64,000 bases of DNA from Cupriavidus respiraculi (GTDB taxonomy: Bacteria > Pseudomonadota > Gammaproteobacteria > Burkholderiales > Burkholderiaceae), in contig NZ_CAJZAH010000003.1 of the NCBI RefSeq assembly GCF_914271545.1, forward strand, positions 434,001 through 498,000, given 5' to 3'. Positions 54,098 through 63,852 of this stretch are shown piece after piece; position 1 is the stretch's first letter, and each line of letters starts with the position of its first letter. The notes under the pieces are model-generated. The model saw only the letters and a list, made by a program, of their open reading frames with translations. It was not told where the DNA came from and ran no database searches. A program made the position numbers and the translations under genes.

Positions 54098-54736
54098 TCA
54101 GGGCGACAGCCGCACGATGCGCCAGTTGCCGTCCGCCTCGCGGCGGTAACCGATGCGGTCGTGCAGGCGCGAGGGGCGCCCCTGCCAGAATTCGATCCAG
54201 GTCGGCACCACGCGGTAGCCGCCCCAGTGCGCGGGCCGCGGGGGCGCCTCGCCGAACTTCTCGCGAAACTGCGCCTCGCGCTGCTCCAGCACGGCCCGGT
54301 TCGCGACTTCGCGGCTCTGTTCGGATGCCCAGGCGCCCAGGCGCGAGCCCAGCGGACGCGAGGCATAGTAGGCATCGCTCTCGGCGTCGCTGACCTTTTC
54401 CACGACCCCTTCGATGCGCGCCTGGCGTTCGAGCTGGACCCAATGGAACAGCAGCGCGGCGCGCGGATTGGCGGCGATATCCGCGCCCTTGCGGCTCTCG
54501 TAGTTCGTAAAGAACGTGAAGCCGCTCGCGTCGATGCCCTTGAGCAGCACGATGCGGGCCGAGGGCTGGCCCGCCGCGTCCACGGTGGCCAGCGTCATGG
54601 CGTTGGGCTCGGGCAGCTTGGCGTTCAGGGCTTCGTCGAACCAGCGTTCGAATTGCGTGATGGGGTCGGCCGCCACGTCGGCCTCGTTCAGGGAACCGAG
54701 GACATAGCTGCGGCGAAGGTCTGCGAGTTGGTTCAT
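54098..54736 (-). CDS. pdxH: Pyridoxamine 5'-phosphate oxidase
   Basis: 212 residues. FMN enzyme making pyridoxal phosphate. Motifs: [82 protein letters not shown]-like ERQARIEG, and C-terminal [24 protein letters not shown]. The start is the family's normal MNQLADLR. Confidence 0.97.
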   Translation of the reverse strand: MNQLADLRRSYVLGSLNEADVAADPITQFERWFDEALNAKLPEPNAMTLATVDAAGQPSARIVLLKGIDASGFTFFTNYESRKGADIAANPRAALLFHWVQLERQARIEGVVEKVSDAESDAYYASRPLGSRLGAWASEQSREVANRAVLEQREAQFREKFGEAPPRPAHWGGYRVVPTWIEFWQGRPSRLHDRIGYRREADGNWRIVRLSP

Positions 54737-54898
54737 GGCGAATCGGTGGGAGCGGGCCGGCGCGATTGGCCTTGACCGGCCGTGATTGGCGATGACAGGC
54801 GGCCCGAAGCTGCCTGGAGTATAGCGAAAGGGCCGCATGCCGGCCTTGCGCCAGCGCAAGGCCCCGCGCCCATATCGGGATATCGCGGGCGCGCCGCG

Positions 54899-56089
54899 TC
54901 AGCCCGGCGGGCCCAGCTTGCGGGTTTGTCCGCGCGAATAATAGCCGGCCATCCCCATGGCGCCGGCCATCGACAGAAAGATCGGCAGCATGCCCAGCGC
55001 GGTGCCGACCACGCCGAAGGTCAGCGGCCACACCACCTGGCTGGTATTGAGCACGGCCGAGCGCAGGCCCAGCGCCTCGCCGGCGCGCCCGCTCGGCGAC
55101 GCCGTGTGCAGGATGTTCATGACGTTCGGCTGCGCGCTGCCCAGCGCCAGACCCAGCACGAAGGCAAGGCAGCACATCAGCCAGAACTGGGCGACGAACG
55201 GGTAGACCAGGTAGGCGGCGCCGCCCACGATCAGCGCGGCGCGGATCACCTTCCATTCGGACAGCCGGCGCGACACCATCGGCATGGCGACGCGGATGGC
55301 GAAGGTGGCGATGGCGAACGAGCCGAGCACCCAGCCGATGGCCGAGGGCGACAGCCCCACGCGCGTGCCCTGGATCGGGATCAGGAAGGCATGCAGGTCC
55401 CACGCGGCCGACAGCACGGCGCTGGCCACGAAGACCGCGCGCAGCTCGGGATACTGGAACAGGTCCAGCGCCGAGCGGCGGCTGCCGTCGTCGATGGCGA
55501 TGCGCGCCGCATTGCCGCCCTGCGCGGGCAGGCGCTTGCGGATCAGCTGCAGGCCGATCTGGCCGACCATGGCGACGGCCACCAGCGACAGGAAGGCCGG
55601 CGCGTAGCCGCCATGCTCGATGACATAGCCCATCGCCACCGGCCCGAGCGTGCCCGACACCGACAGCCCCAGCGCGTGGAAGGTGTAGTTGCGCAGCCGC
55701 GTCTCGTTGGTCGAGACCTGGCCGATCAGCAGTTGCATGGCCACCTGGACCAGCATGAAGCCTACGCCGATCAGCGCGCACGATACGTACAGGGCGCCGA
55801 TGTCCGGCCAGATGGCAGGCAGCAGCGTGCCGCCCACCACCATCAGCGAGCCGGCGGTCATCGGCTTGCGTGGCCCGATGCGGTCGATATAGCGCCCCGA
55901 CTTGATCGCCAGCAGCATGGGCAATACCGCGTAGAGCGACATCAGCAGGCCCAGCGTCAGCGTGGAGGCTTTCAGGGAAATGGCGAACAGCGATACCACC
56001 ACGCGGCTGGCGTTGTACGCCACGTGGTTGCACACCGTGAGCGCGATCAGCCAGCTGATCGGCGCGACGGTGGCAGGAATCGTTGTCAT
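54899..56089 (-). CDS. MFS transporter
   Basis: 396 residues with 12 predicted membrane segments; motif A-like KSGRYIDRIGPRKPMTAGSLMVVGG between segments 2 and 3, and TLGPVAMGYVIEHGGYAPAFL. Start chosen at 56089 (MTTIPATVAPISW); 17 residues further upstream also open. Drug or metabolite efflux is likely, substrate unknown. Its promoter should lie in the AT-rich part of the 56090-56230 gap. Confidence 0.85.
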   Translation of the reverse strand: MTTIPATVAPISWLIALTVCNHVAYNASRVVVSLFAISLKASTLTLGLLMSLYAVLPMLLAIKSGRYIDRIGPRKPMTAGSLMVVGGTLLPAIWPDIGALYVSCALIGVGFMLVQVAMQLLIGQVSTNETRLRNYTFHALGLSVSGTLGPVAMGYVIEHGGYAPAFLSLVAVAMVGQIGLQLIRKRLPAQGGNAARIAIDDGSRRSALDLFQYPELRAVFVASAVLSAAWDLHAFLIPIQGTRVGLSPSAIGWVLGSFAIATFAIRVAMPMVSRRLSEWKVIRAALIVGGAAYLVYPFVAQFWLMCCLAFVLGLALGSAQPNVMNILHTASPSGRAGEALGLRSAVLNTSQVVWPLTFGVVGTALGMLPIFLSMAGAMGMAGYYSRGQTRKLGPPG

Positions 56090-56235
56090 GCGGTGCGGAT
56101 ACGGAAAGAGAAGATGGAGGCGGCCGGGCGGGCCGGCCATGCCTCGAAAAGCGCGCTGTGCCGGAAAACCGGCATGCCCGCTCGTTCTTGTTGTTTCTTC
56201 GTATTGATGTAAACAGCCGTTTAATTATGCGACTG

Positions 56236-56269
56236 CCGTGGGCGATCTACAACGATTAAATCGCCACGG
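56236..56269. repeat. Inverted repeat in the gap between the MFS and AsmA genes
   Basis: CCGTGGGCGAT (56236-56246) and ATCGCCACGG (56260-56269) pair over ten bases with one bulged G. No T run follows on either side. It could end asmA transcription (minus strand) or be an operator for the MFS gene. Confidence 0.4.
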
Positions 56270-56358
56270 AGGCATATCGGCTACGGAGTGTTGCGCAAAG
56301 GCGTCGGCCGCGAGCGACGGGAGCGGTGCGCGGGGCGGGCAGCCGCCCAGCGCGTCAC

Positions 56359-58647
56359 TCAACCGCCCTGGTACATGCCCGGATCGTTGGCCGGACGCGA
56401 CGGGCCGCCCTGGCGTGCCGGGGCCGGGGACGTGGAGGGCGACGGCGTCGTGGCCTGCTCCGGCTTGCTGCCGGCCGGCGCAGGGTTCGGGCCTTTCTGC
56501 TGTCCGGCCGCGGATTGCCCGGCCTTGGGATCGCGATAGGTCTTGCCGGGCGGCGGGGCGGTAGGGCGCTTCTTGGCATCGGCCAGCAGCTTGCCGCACT
56601 GGCTGTCCTCGGTATTGGTCAGGTTGATCAGCGGCAGCACCGCGGTCGCCACCGGCGCCGCCAGCGCCAGCGCCACCGCGCCGCCGGCGCGCGCGGCCAG
56701 GATCGCGATGTCGGGGCTCACGCGCGGATCCTTCATGGTGCCGCCCACATACAGCGGCGAGCGCAGCGAGAAGATGCGCAGGCCCTTGGCATCGGGATTG
56801 ATCTTGAGCGCGAGGCGTTCGTTGCCGAAGTCGACCGCGCCCTCGGCGGTGATCACGGCGTCTTCCGTGTCGATCACGAAGGTGCGGGCGCGCGCCACGC
56901 CGTCGGCCACCGCGAAGTCGGCCACGCCGCAGTTGATCTGCACGGGCTTGTCGCCGAACAGCTTGGCGACCACCACGCTGCCCACGTTCAGGCCCATCGC
57001 CTCCAGCAGGAACTTGCTGATGGTGCCGTTCTCCACCAGCAGCTTGGCCTCGCCATTGGAGCTGCCGAGCAGGGCCGCCACCGAGTTGCCGGTGGCGGTC
57101 AGCTTCGCCGCGCCGTTGACCTCGCCGACGCTGGCGCGCATCGACTCCACTTCCGGGAACAGCTGCTTGAGCTTCATGCGGCGCGCGGTCATGTCGATGT
57201 TCGCGCCCATCGGTTCGCGCTTGCCGTCCAGGCGGAGCGTGGAGACCAGGTTGCCGCCGGCGATGCCGAAGTTCAGCGGGTCCAGCAGCAGCACGCCGTC
57301 GGTGAGCTTGATATGCGTGACCAGGTCGGTGATCGGCAGGTCGGCGTCGCGGATGATGCGCTTGCCGGAGAACTTGACGTCGGCGTCGATGCTGTCCCAG
57401 CGCTCGGTGCGGAAACGTGCCACTGGCAGCGCCTTGTTGGTCGGCTGCTTGACCGTGCTGTCCTTGGCGGGTTTGCCGGGCTTGGCATCGGCGCCGATGA
57501 GCGGGGCCAGGTCCTCGAAGCGCAGCTGCCTGGAGACCAGTTCGCCGCTGAGCAGCGGGCGCGGTTCGCGCTGGCGGTAGGTCAGCGAGCCGCCGAGGTC
57601 GCTGCCGCCGACCCGGCCGGTAAAGCCGTGATAGCGGTATTCGGAGGCGCCCTTCTGCAGGTTGGCTGTCAGCCGCCCGCGGGTCTCGTAGGGCGGGGTG
57701 TCGGGCAGCACCAGGCCGGTGAGCGGATAGAGCTTGGCCATGCTGTCGCCGGACAACTGCAGCTGCACATCGAGCGCAGCCAGCTTGGCGGGGTTGGTCA
57801 GCGTGCCCTCGATCGTCGCGCGGGTGGCGCCGACCCGCACGTCGGCCTGCAGCGGAAAGGGCTCGTCGGTATCGCGCAGGCTCAGCACGGTGCCGGTCTT
57901 GCCGGTGGCGTTGATGGTGGCCTCGTTGTAGCTGCCCGTGGCGCGCCAGCGGATGCCGTAGTTGGGCTTGCCGTTGCGCGCCGTCGCCGGGGCGCTGGCG
58001 GGGGCGGCGGCGCTGGCCTGCGGTGCGCTGCCGGGCGTCGGCGTCAGCGCGCCGTCGCGCTCCTTGTCGTAGAGCGCGGCGTCTCCGATGGTGTCCAGGT
58101 CGGCGCGCAGCTGGATCTTCTCGGCCGCGTCCGCCAGCGAGAGGTTGCCGCGCGTGAGCACCACGCGCCCCACGTCCAGGCTCCAGCGCGACGGCTCCTT
58201 TTCCTCGTCGTCGCGGGTATCGAAGGTCCAGTTGTTGCGCTTGTCGGCCAGCCGCTCGAGCGCGACGGCGGGGCCGTCGACGGTAATGGAGGGCAGCGAG
58301 ATCTCGCGGCGCAGCAGGGGCAGGGGGCGCAGCACGAAGATCAGCTCGCGCGCGGTGGCGAAGTTCGGCTGCTGGGCCCAGTCGGGATTGCCGACGGTGA
58401 TGTCGCGCGCCGACAGCCGCGGCCAGGGCACCCAGCCGCGCCACCCGGTTTCGCCCTGGGCGCGACGCCAGGTCAGGATCAGGTCGCCGTTGACGGCGAA
58501 GGGGCGTCCGATGGCGTCGCTGACCTTCTGGTTCAACCAGGGCTTGAGGCGGTTCCAGTCGAACGTCAGCACGATCACGACCAGCACCGCGATCAATACC
58601 AGCGGTGTGAGCACACTCCAGAGAACAGCCTTGCGGCCCAGGGACAT
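56359..58647 (-). CDS. AsmA family protein
   Basis: 762 residues. N-terminal membrane anchor (VLWSVLTPLVLIAVLVVIVLTF) followed by the AsmA N-terminal domain (WNRLKPWLNQKVSDAIGRPFAVNGDLILTW, ITVGNPDWAQQP) and a long beta-rich periplasmic part with the AsmA_2 region (GVLLLDPLNFGIAGGNLVSTLRLDG..GTISKFLLEAMGLNVG). Ends in a Pro/Ala/Lys-rich tail. Bridge-like lipid transfer proteins of this family help move phospholipids to the outer membrane; that role is inferred. Start 58647, the methionine before the anchor. Confidence 0.9.
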   Translation of the reverse strand: MSLGRKAVLWSVLTPLVLIAVLVVIVLTFDWNRLKPWLNQKVSDAIGRPFAVNGDLILTWRRAQGETGWRGWVPWPRLSARDITVGNPDWAQQPNFATARELIFVLRPLPLLRREISLPSITVDGPAVALERLADKRNNWTFDTRDDEEKEPSRWSLDVGRVVLTRGNLSLADAAEKIQLRADLDTIGDAALYDKERDGALTPTPGSAPQASAAAPASAPATARNGKPNYGIRWRATGSYNEATINATGKTGTVLSLRDTDEPFPLQADVRVGATRATIEGTLTNPAKLAALDVQLQLSGDSMAKLYPLTGLVLPDTPPYETRGRLTANLQKGASEYRYHGFTGRVGGSDLGGSLTYRQREPRPLLSGELVSRQLRFEDLAPLIGADAKPGKPAKDSTVKQPTNKALPVARFRTERWDSIDADVKFSGKRIIRDADLPITDLVTHIKLTDGVLLLDPLNFGIAGGNLVSTLRLDGKREPMGANIDMTARRMKLKQLFPEVESMRASVGEVNGAAKLTATGNSVAALLGSSNGEAKLLVENGTISKFLLEAMGLNVGSVVVAKLFGDKPVQINCGVADFAVADGVARARTFVIDTEDAVITAEGAVDFGNERLALKINPDAKGLRIFSLRSPLYVGGTMKDPRVSPDIAILAARAGGAVALALAAPVATAVLPLINLTNTEDSQCGKLLADAKKRPTAPPPGKTYRDPKAGQSAAGQQKGPNPAPAGSKPEQATTPSPSTSPAPARQGGPSRPANDPGMYQGG

Positions 58648-58820
58648 GAATCGACTCCGGTCGGCGCAGACAATATCGTGCGGTCTGCGAGACAATGCCG
58701 CGAACGAACCCGGCTTCAGTCCATTGTATAGTTGCGCGCCCGGCAATCCTGTCGGGGCGCGGCTGACACGCCACGAGCCCGCAAGGCCGCGCAGGAGCCG
58801 CCCGCACAGCCCATCCCGAT

Positions 58821-59756
58821 ATGTCGAACCGAAGCCCGGAACCGTCCTTCCCGCCGTCGCCGTTGTCCTCTTCTCCCGCCGGAGCCGCCGAGTCCGCCGC
58901 CACGCTGGAGGAGTTGCCCGCCGCGCTGCCGCACGAGGGCCCGGAGGACGACGACTACCACCGCCGCTTCGGCGGCGTTGCCCGGCTCTATGGCGCGGAC
59001 GGACTCGCCCGGCTGGAGGCGGCCAGCATCTGCGTGGTGGGCGTGGGCGGCGTGGGCAGTTGGGTGGCGGAGGCGCTGGCGCGCAACGCGGTCGGGCGGA
59101 TCACGCTGGTAGACCTGGACCATGTCGCCGTGTCCAACACCAACCGGCAGATCCATGCGCTGGGCGATGCCTACGGACGCGCCAAGGTCGAGGCCATGGC
59201 CGAGCGGATGGTGCAGATCAATCCGCGCTGCGAGGTGCGCCAGATCGACGATTTCGTGACCGTGGACAACGTCGAGGCGCTGCTGGCAGGACACGACTAC
59301 GTCATCGATTGCATCGATGCAGCCAAGGTCAAGACCGCGATGCTGGTCTGGGCCCATCGCCAGGGCGTGCCCATCGTCACCTGCGGCGGCGCGGGCGGCC
59401 AGATCGATCCCACACGCGTTCGCATCGTCGATATCACGCGCACCGTGCAGGACCCGCTGCTGGCCAAGGTGCGGCAGAACATGCGCACCAAGCACGGCTT
59501 CCCGCGCGACCTGCGCCGCAAGTGGGGCATCGCCGCGGTGTATTCGGACGAGCCGCTGCGCTATCCGGAGCCGGCCCAGCAGGCCTGCGACCTGGACGAG
59601 GCACCCGCGGCCGGCGCGGGGCAGGCCGCCCCGCAGGGTCCGCAGGGGCTGGCCTGCGCGGGTTTCGGCTCGTCGGTGGCGGTTACCGCCGTGTTCGGCT
59701 TCGTCGCCGCCTCGGCCGCGATCGTCGCGATCGCGACGGGCAAGCCGCCGATCTGA
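58821..59756 (+). CDS. tcdA: tRNA threonylcarbamoyladenosine dehydratase TcdA
   Basis: 311 residues. E1-like ThiF fold: YHRRFGGVARLYGADGLARLEAASICVVGVGGVGSWVAEALARNAVGRITLVDLDHVAVSNTNRQIHAL, with nucleotide loop GVGGVGS, and VIDCIDAAKVKTAML. Makes the cyclic form of t6A in tRNA. C-terminal membrane-like segment (GSSVAVTAVFGFVAASAAIVAIA) is usual. The Pro/Ser-rich first 40 residues look non-essential, so the true start could be slightly downstream. Divergent from asmA. Confidence 0.95.
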   Translation: MSNRSPEPSFPPSPLSSSPAGAAESAATLEELPAALPHEGPEDDDYHRRFGGVARLYGADGLARLEAASICVVGVGGVGSWVAEALARNAVGRITLVDLDHVAVSNTNRQIHALGDAYGRAKVEAMAERMVQINPRCEVRQIDDFVTVDNVEALLAGHDYVIDCIDAAKVKTAMLVWAHRQGVPIVTCGGAGGQIDPTRVRIVDITRTVQDPLLAKVRQNMRTKHGFPRDLRRKWGIAAVYSDEPLRYPEPAQQACDLDEAPAAGAGQAAPQGPQGLACAGFGSSVAVTAVFGFVAASAAIVAIATGKPPI

Positions 59757-59763
59757 CGGCGCC

Positions 59764-60342
59764 TTACGCGGCGAGCGCGCGCAGCAGCCGGCCGGTGTCG
59801 TCCTCGCCCGGCGCCAGGTTCTCGAAGAAGATCAGCTCGGGATATTCCGCCTCGGACGGCATGAAGCGGCGCTCGCGGTAGGCGTCCCAGTGCGCGAGCT
59901 TGTACGCGTCGTTCGGATTGCCCCGCCGCACGATGCGGGCGCGGGCCTCCTCCTCGGGCAGATGGACCCACACGATGCGGACCTCGGTGCCCGCCGGCGC
60001 CGCAAGCCAGTCCGGATCGTGCAGCCGGTGCGCGCGCACCTCGCGCGACAGCGGCCCAACCACGATCACGCTGATGCCCAGTGCGAGATTCTCCCGGGCG
60101 GTGTCCAGCAGCCCCTGGTATTCCGGGTCGCGCAGATGCTCCAGATAGGTCGGGCTGTCGCGGTCGTTGGCGTCGCCCGTCAGGGCTGCCATGGCTGCCG
60201 CGCTGTAGCGGCCGTACAGAGTGTCCTTGTCGAGCAGGCAGAACGGTTCGCCGGTGGCTTCCATCAGCGGGCCGATCAGGCGATGGGCGAGGGTGGTCTT
60301 GCCGGTGCCGGCGTGGCCGCAGAAAAAGATCAGTCGGGGCAT
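59764..60342 (-). CDS. P-loop kinase-like ATP-binding protein (AAA_33)
   Basis: 192 residues. Walker A GHAGTGKTT at residues 9-17 directly after MPRLIFFC, then DKDTLYGRYS, IVVGPLSREV, and PEEEARARIVRRG..YKLAHWDAYRE, the lid-like part of small-molecule kinases. Substrate unknown. Convergent with tcdA (stops seven bases apart). Confidence 0.85.
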   Translation of the reverse strand: MPRLIFFCGHAGTGKTTLAHRLIGPLMEATGEPFCLLDKDTLYGRYSAAAMAALTGDANDRDSPTYLEHLRDPEYQGLLDTARENLALGISVIVVGPLSREVRAHRLHDPDWLAAPAGTEVRIVWVHLPEEEARARIVRRGNPNDAYKLAHWDAYRERRFMPSEAEYPELIFFENLAPGEDDTGRLLRALAA

Positions 60343-60480
60343 GGGATGGCCTGCTGGGCGCCTGCGCGGCGCAAAAGCGACAGCATACCGCCGTCGTGGA
60401 CCTTGCTCGGTTCCGGCGCGCGGACGCCGCCGATTCGGTATCCTTGCGGCTTGACCCAGCCGCATCCCGGCACGACGACG

Positions 60481-60921
60481 ATGACCGCCCAGAATTACCC
60501 CGACCTGCCCGACAGCAGCGCGCTGCCCGATACCCTGCGCCTCGGCGAGCCCGTGACCGACGCCACTCACGCCGAATTCGTGCAGTTGCTGGACGCCGCC
60601 GCACGCGCCGGCGACGACGCCTTCCTGGCCGCGCTGGACGAATGGATCGACCATACCCGCTACCACTTCGGCCAGGAGGAAGCGTGGATGGAAGCGATGG
60701 CCTTCGGTCCGCGCCATTGCCACAAGACCGAACACGAGCAGGTACTGAAGGTGGCCGACGCGGTGCGCGCCAAGGTCGCCGACGAGAAGGATTTCGAGAC
60801 CGGGCGCCGGCTGGTGGCCGAGATGTCAGGCTGGTTCGACCTGCACGTGAAGCAGAAGGACGCGCCGATGGTGGCCTATATGCGGGAGAACGGCTTCACG
60901 CTGATCGAAGCCCCGGCCTAG
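60481..60921 (+). CDS. Bacteriohemerythrin
   Basis: 146 residues, single hemerythrin domain. The full di-iron ligand set is visible: H30, H58/H62 with E66 (HFGQEE), H81 and H85 (HKTEH), H122 and D127 (HVKQKD). Binds oxygen reversibly; may store, deliver or sense it. Divergent from the kinase-like gene with 138 bases between. Confidence 0.93.
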   Translation: MTAQNYPDLPDSSALPDTLRLGEPVTDATHAEFVQLLDAAARAGDDAFLAALDEWIDHTRYHFGQEEAWMEAMAFGPRHCHKTEHEQVLKVADAVRAKVADEKDFETGRRLVAEMSGWFDLHVKQKDAPMVAYMRENGFTLIEAPA

Positions 60922-60932
60922 CGCGGGTTGCT

Positions 60933-60972
60933 CCCTTCTCCCGCCAGCGGGAGAAGGGCCGGGGATGAGGGT
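60933..60972. repeat. REP-like palindromic element
   Basis: CCCTTCTCCCGC (60933-60944), CA, GCGGGAGAAGGG (60947-60958): a perfect 12-base inverted repeat followed by CCGGGGATGAGGG. The pattern CCCTCTCCCGC..GCGGGAGAGGG..GGGTGAGGG is a dispersed intergenic repeat in many GC-rich proteobacteria. It lies between the hemerythrin and cnoX stops and may also act as a bidirectional terminator, though it lacks T runs. Confidence 0.7.
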
Positions 60973-61011
60973 GACGGCGCCAGATCGTCGCGGCACCCGC
61001 AAACCATACCG

Positions 61012-61854
61012 CTAGTTCAACGCCGTGGCCAGCTGCCGCCGCCACCGGGACACGGCCTCCGGCGCATCCATCAGATCGAACACGGACAGCATGGTCTTGC
61101 GGCCGATATCGTCCTCGAAGGTCCGGTCGGTCCGAACGATCTCCATCAACTGCTCCAGCGCGCGCTCGTAGTCGCGGCGTGCCACCAGCAGCTTCGCCAG
61201 ATCCAGGCGCGCGGCCAGGTCGGCCGGGTCGGCCTCGATGCGCCGGGCCAGTGTGGCCTCGTCCGGCAGATCGCCCACATTGCGCATCGCTTCGAGCCGG
61301 GTCTGCACCGCCGCGTGGCCGTCCAGCTGGGGCGCCCGGGACGTGAGCATCTCGAACTGGGCCTGCGCGTCGTCCAGCGCATTGCCGTCGAGCAGGAAGG
61401 CGATGTATTCCAGGCGCGCTTCATCGAAGCCCGGTTCGAGCGCCAGCGCGGCCTGGAAGGCGGCGCGGGCGTCGTCCCGGGAGCCCGCCGCCAGCCGTTC
61501 CCGCGCCTGATGCAGCGCGGCCTCGGCCGGGCTTGGCAGGATGCGGGCGAGAAACTCCCGCAGGCCGGACTCGGGCAGCACGCCGACGAACTGGTCCACC
61601 GGCTGCCCGTCGACGAAGGCGATCACATGGGGAATGCTGCGCACCGCGAAGTGCGCGGCCAGTTGCTGGTGCTCGTCGACGTTGACCTTGGCCAGCTTCC
61701 ACTTGCCGCCGGCCTCGGCTTCCAGCTTCTCCAGCATGGGGCCCAACGTGCGGCAGGGTCCGCACCACGGCGCCCAGAAGTCGACCAGCACGGGAATCTT
61801 GCGCGACATCTCGACGACGTCGGCCTCGAAATTCTGCAGCGTTACATCGGTCAT
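61012..61854 (-). CDS. cnoX: Thioredoxin-TPR protein CnoX (YbbN)
   Basis: 280 residues. N-terminal thioredoxin domain with an intact WCGPC active site (VLVDFWAPWCGPCRTLGPML), then TPR-like helices (ALHQARERLAAGSRDDARAAFQAALALEPGFDEARLEYIAFLL). In E. coli the homologue is a holdase-reductase that hands clients to GroEL; E. coli itself has SxxC, so the CxxC here suggests redox activity. Start 61854 (MTDVTLQNFEADVV) rather than 11 codons upstream. Confidence 0.92.
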   Translation of the reverse strand: MTDVTLQNFEADVVEMSRKIPVLVDFWAPWCGPCRTLGPMLEKLEAEAGGKWKLAKVNVDEHQQLAAHFAVRSIPHVIAFVDGQPVDQFVGVLPESGLREFLARILPSPAEAALHQARERLAAGSRDDARAAFQAALALEPGFDEARLEYIAFLLDGNALDDAQAQFEMLTSRAPQLDGHAAVQTRLEAMRNVGDLPDEATLARRIEADPADLAARLDLAKLLVARRDYERALEQLMEIVRTDRTFEDDIGRKTMLSVFDLMDAPEAVSRWRRQLATALN

Positions 61855-62036
61855 CTCTTGCCTCGCTTGTGGATGGGTCCGGCGCAAAGCGCGCGGTGCC
61901 GCCGTGCCTTGCGCATGTTCTCCCGTCTACCTTGGGGCGTGAGCGCCGCAAAACAAGTAGCCCGATGGCCCGGGCCGGCTTTCGCGGCGCGGCAGCCGCT
62001 TGCTGGCGCTTTTGGGGTTGTTCCGGCCTTCAAATA

Positions 62037-62048
62037 GAACGGTCGTTC
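62037..62048. promoter_or_regulatory. Palindromic TetR-like operator before the acyl-CoA synthetase gene
   Basis: GAACG-GT-CGTTC in an AT-rich patch (62028-62058) about 60 bases before the start of the downstream gene. Dyads of this shape are typical for TetR regulators of fatty acid or acyl-CoA use. No such regulator gene is in the window. Confidence 0.5.
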
Positions 62049-62109
62049 AGTTATATTGGCCCTTTCACCTTTCAGAGACCAGGTCGCAAAGACCGCCGAG
62101 GAGACCTTC

Positions 62110-63825
62110 ATGCCGACACCACAGTCCGCGCGCCCGCACATGCAGTTCTGGCCCAAGCGCCTTCCGACCGAGATCGTCCTGCCGGAAACCTCGCTGTGGT
62201 TCAACCTGGAGGTCTCGGCGCGGCGCTATGCGGACAAGGCGGCGATCCGCTACTTCGGCAATGCCATCACGTTCCGCGACCTGGAGGCCCAGGCCACGGC
62301 GCTGGCGGGCTGGCTGCAGCGGGAGGCCGGCGTGGCCAAGGGCGACCGCGTGCTGCTCTACATGCAGAACTGCCCGCAGTTCATCCTGAGCTACTACGCA
62401 ATCCTGCGCGCGGATGCGGTCGTGGTGCCGGTCAATCCGATGAACCGGGCCGAGGAGTTCAAGCACTACATCACCGACGCCCGGGCCAGCGTGGCCATCT
62501 GCAGCGCCGATCTGGCGGGCGCGGTCGAGCAGTCCAACCAGGAGCTGCCCGAGGACCAGCGGCTGCGCCACGTGCTGGTCACGCAGTATGCCGACGCGCT
62601 GCCGCCCAGCTACGAGCATCCCGAAGACGCGCCCCCTGCCTGGCTGACCGCCACCCATCCCCTGCCCGCCGGCGCCACGGCATGGGCGGACGCGATGGCC
62701 GCCAACCACGCGCCGGGCCCGCACACCGCCGGCCCCGACGACATGGCGGTGATGCCGTACACCTCCGGCACGACGGGCTTTCCCAAGGGGTGCATCCATA
62801 CCCACCGCTCGGTGATGCACAACGTGGTGGGCGGCGGCACGTGGTCGGGCAGCGGCGCGGAATCGGTGATCCTGTCGGTGCTGCCGCTGTTCCACGTGAC
62901 CGGCATGCAGTACGGCATGAACGGTCCCATCTACAGCGGCGCCACCGTGGTGATGCTGCCGCGCTGGGACCGCGAAGTCGCCGGCCGGCTGATTTCTCGC
63001 TACAACGTCACGCACTGGACCAATATCCCGACCATGGTGATCGATTTCCTCGCCAGCCCCAATCTGGCTGAATTCGATCTGTCCAGCCTGCGCTATATCG
63101 GCGGCGGCGGCGCGGCCATGCCGCAGGCCATCGCCGAGCGCCTGCGCGAGCAGTTCGGCCTGGGCTACCTCGAAGGCTACGGGTTGTCCGAAACCATGGC
63201 GCCGACGCACAGCAACCCCTACGACCGCCCCAAGCTGCAATGCCTGGGGGTGCCGACCTTCAATACCGATGCGCGCGTGATCGACCCTGTCACGCTGAAG
63301 GAGCTGCCGCCGAACGAGGTGGGGGAAATCATTGTCAGCGGCCCGCAGGTGTTCAAGGGCTACTGGGGCAAGCCGGAGGCCACCGCCGAGGCCTTTATCG
63401 AGTTCGAGGGCAAGACCTTCTTCCGCACCGGCGACCTGGGCCGCATGGACGAGGAGGGCTACTACTTCATCACCGATCGCCTCAAGCGGATGATCAATGC
63501 CTCGGGCTTCAAGGTCTGGCCGGCCGAGGTGGAAAACCTGCTGTACAAGCATCCCGACGTGCAGGAGGCCTGCATCATCGGCACGCGCGACGCCTACCGC
63601 GGCGAGACGGTCAAGGCCGTGGTCGTGCTCAAGGCGCATGCGCGGGGCAAGACCACGCCCGAGGACATCGTGGCCTGGGCCAAGGACAACATGGCCGCCT
63701 ACAAGTATCCGCGCGTGGTCGAGTTCGTCGATGCGCTGCCCAAGTCGGGCACCGGCAAGGTGATGTGGCGCCATCTGCAGGAAAGCGAGAACGCCCGCAA
63801 CGCGGCCAGCAAGATCGAGGTATAG
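62110..63825 (+). CDS. Long-chain fatty-acid-CoA ligase type AMP-binding protein
   Basis: 571 residues. AMP-binding motifs: VMPYTSGTTGFPKGCIHTH, LPLFHVTGMQYGMN, YGLSETMAPTH, TFFRTGDLGRMDEEGYYFITDRLKRMINASGFKVWPAEVE, and the C-terminal lysine in ALPKSGTGKVMWRHLQ. The whole resembles the medium/long-chain acyl-CoA synthetases of Burkholderiales. Start 62110 follows GGAGA; the frame extends 18 codons further upstream without family match. Confidence 0.9.
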   Translation: MPTPQSARPHMQFWPKRLPTEIVLPETSLWFNLEVSARRYADKAAIRYFGNAITFRDLEAQATALAGWLQREAGVAKGDRVLLYMQNCPQFILSYYAILRADAVVVPVNPMNRAEEFKHYITDARASVAICSADLAGAVEQSNQELPEDQRLRHVLVTQYADALPPSYEHPEDAPPAWLTATHPLPAGATAWADAMAANHAPGPHTAGPDDMAVMPYTSGTTGFPKGCIHTHRSVMHNVVGGGTWSGSGAESVILSVLPLFHVTGMQYGMNGPIYSGATVVMLPRWDREVAGRLISRYNVTHWTNIPTMVIDFLASPNLAEFDLSSLRYIGGGGAAMPQAIAERLREQFGLGYLEGYGLSETMAPTHSNPYDRPKLQCLGVPTFNTDARVIDPVTLKELPPNEVGEIIVSGPQVFKGYWGKPEATAEAFIEFEGKTFFRTGDLGRMDEEGYYFITDRLKRMINASGFKVWPAEVENLLYKHPDVQEACIIGTRDAYRGETVKAVVVLKAHARGKTTPEDIVAWAKDNMAAYKYPRVVEFVDALPKSGTGKVMWRHLQESENARNAASKIEV

Positions 63826-63852
63826 CCCACAACTCGCACGGGACGCCGCGGC

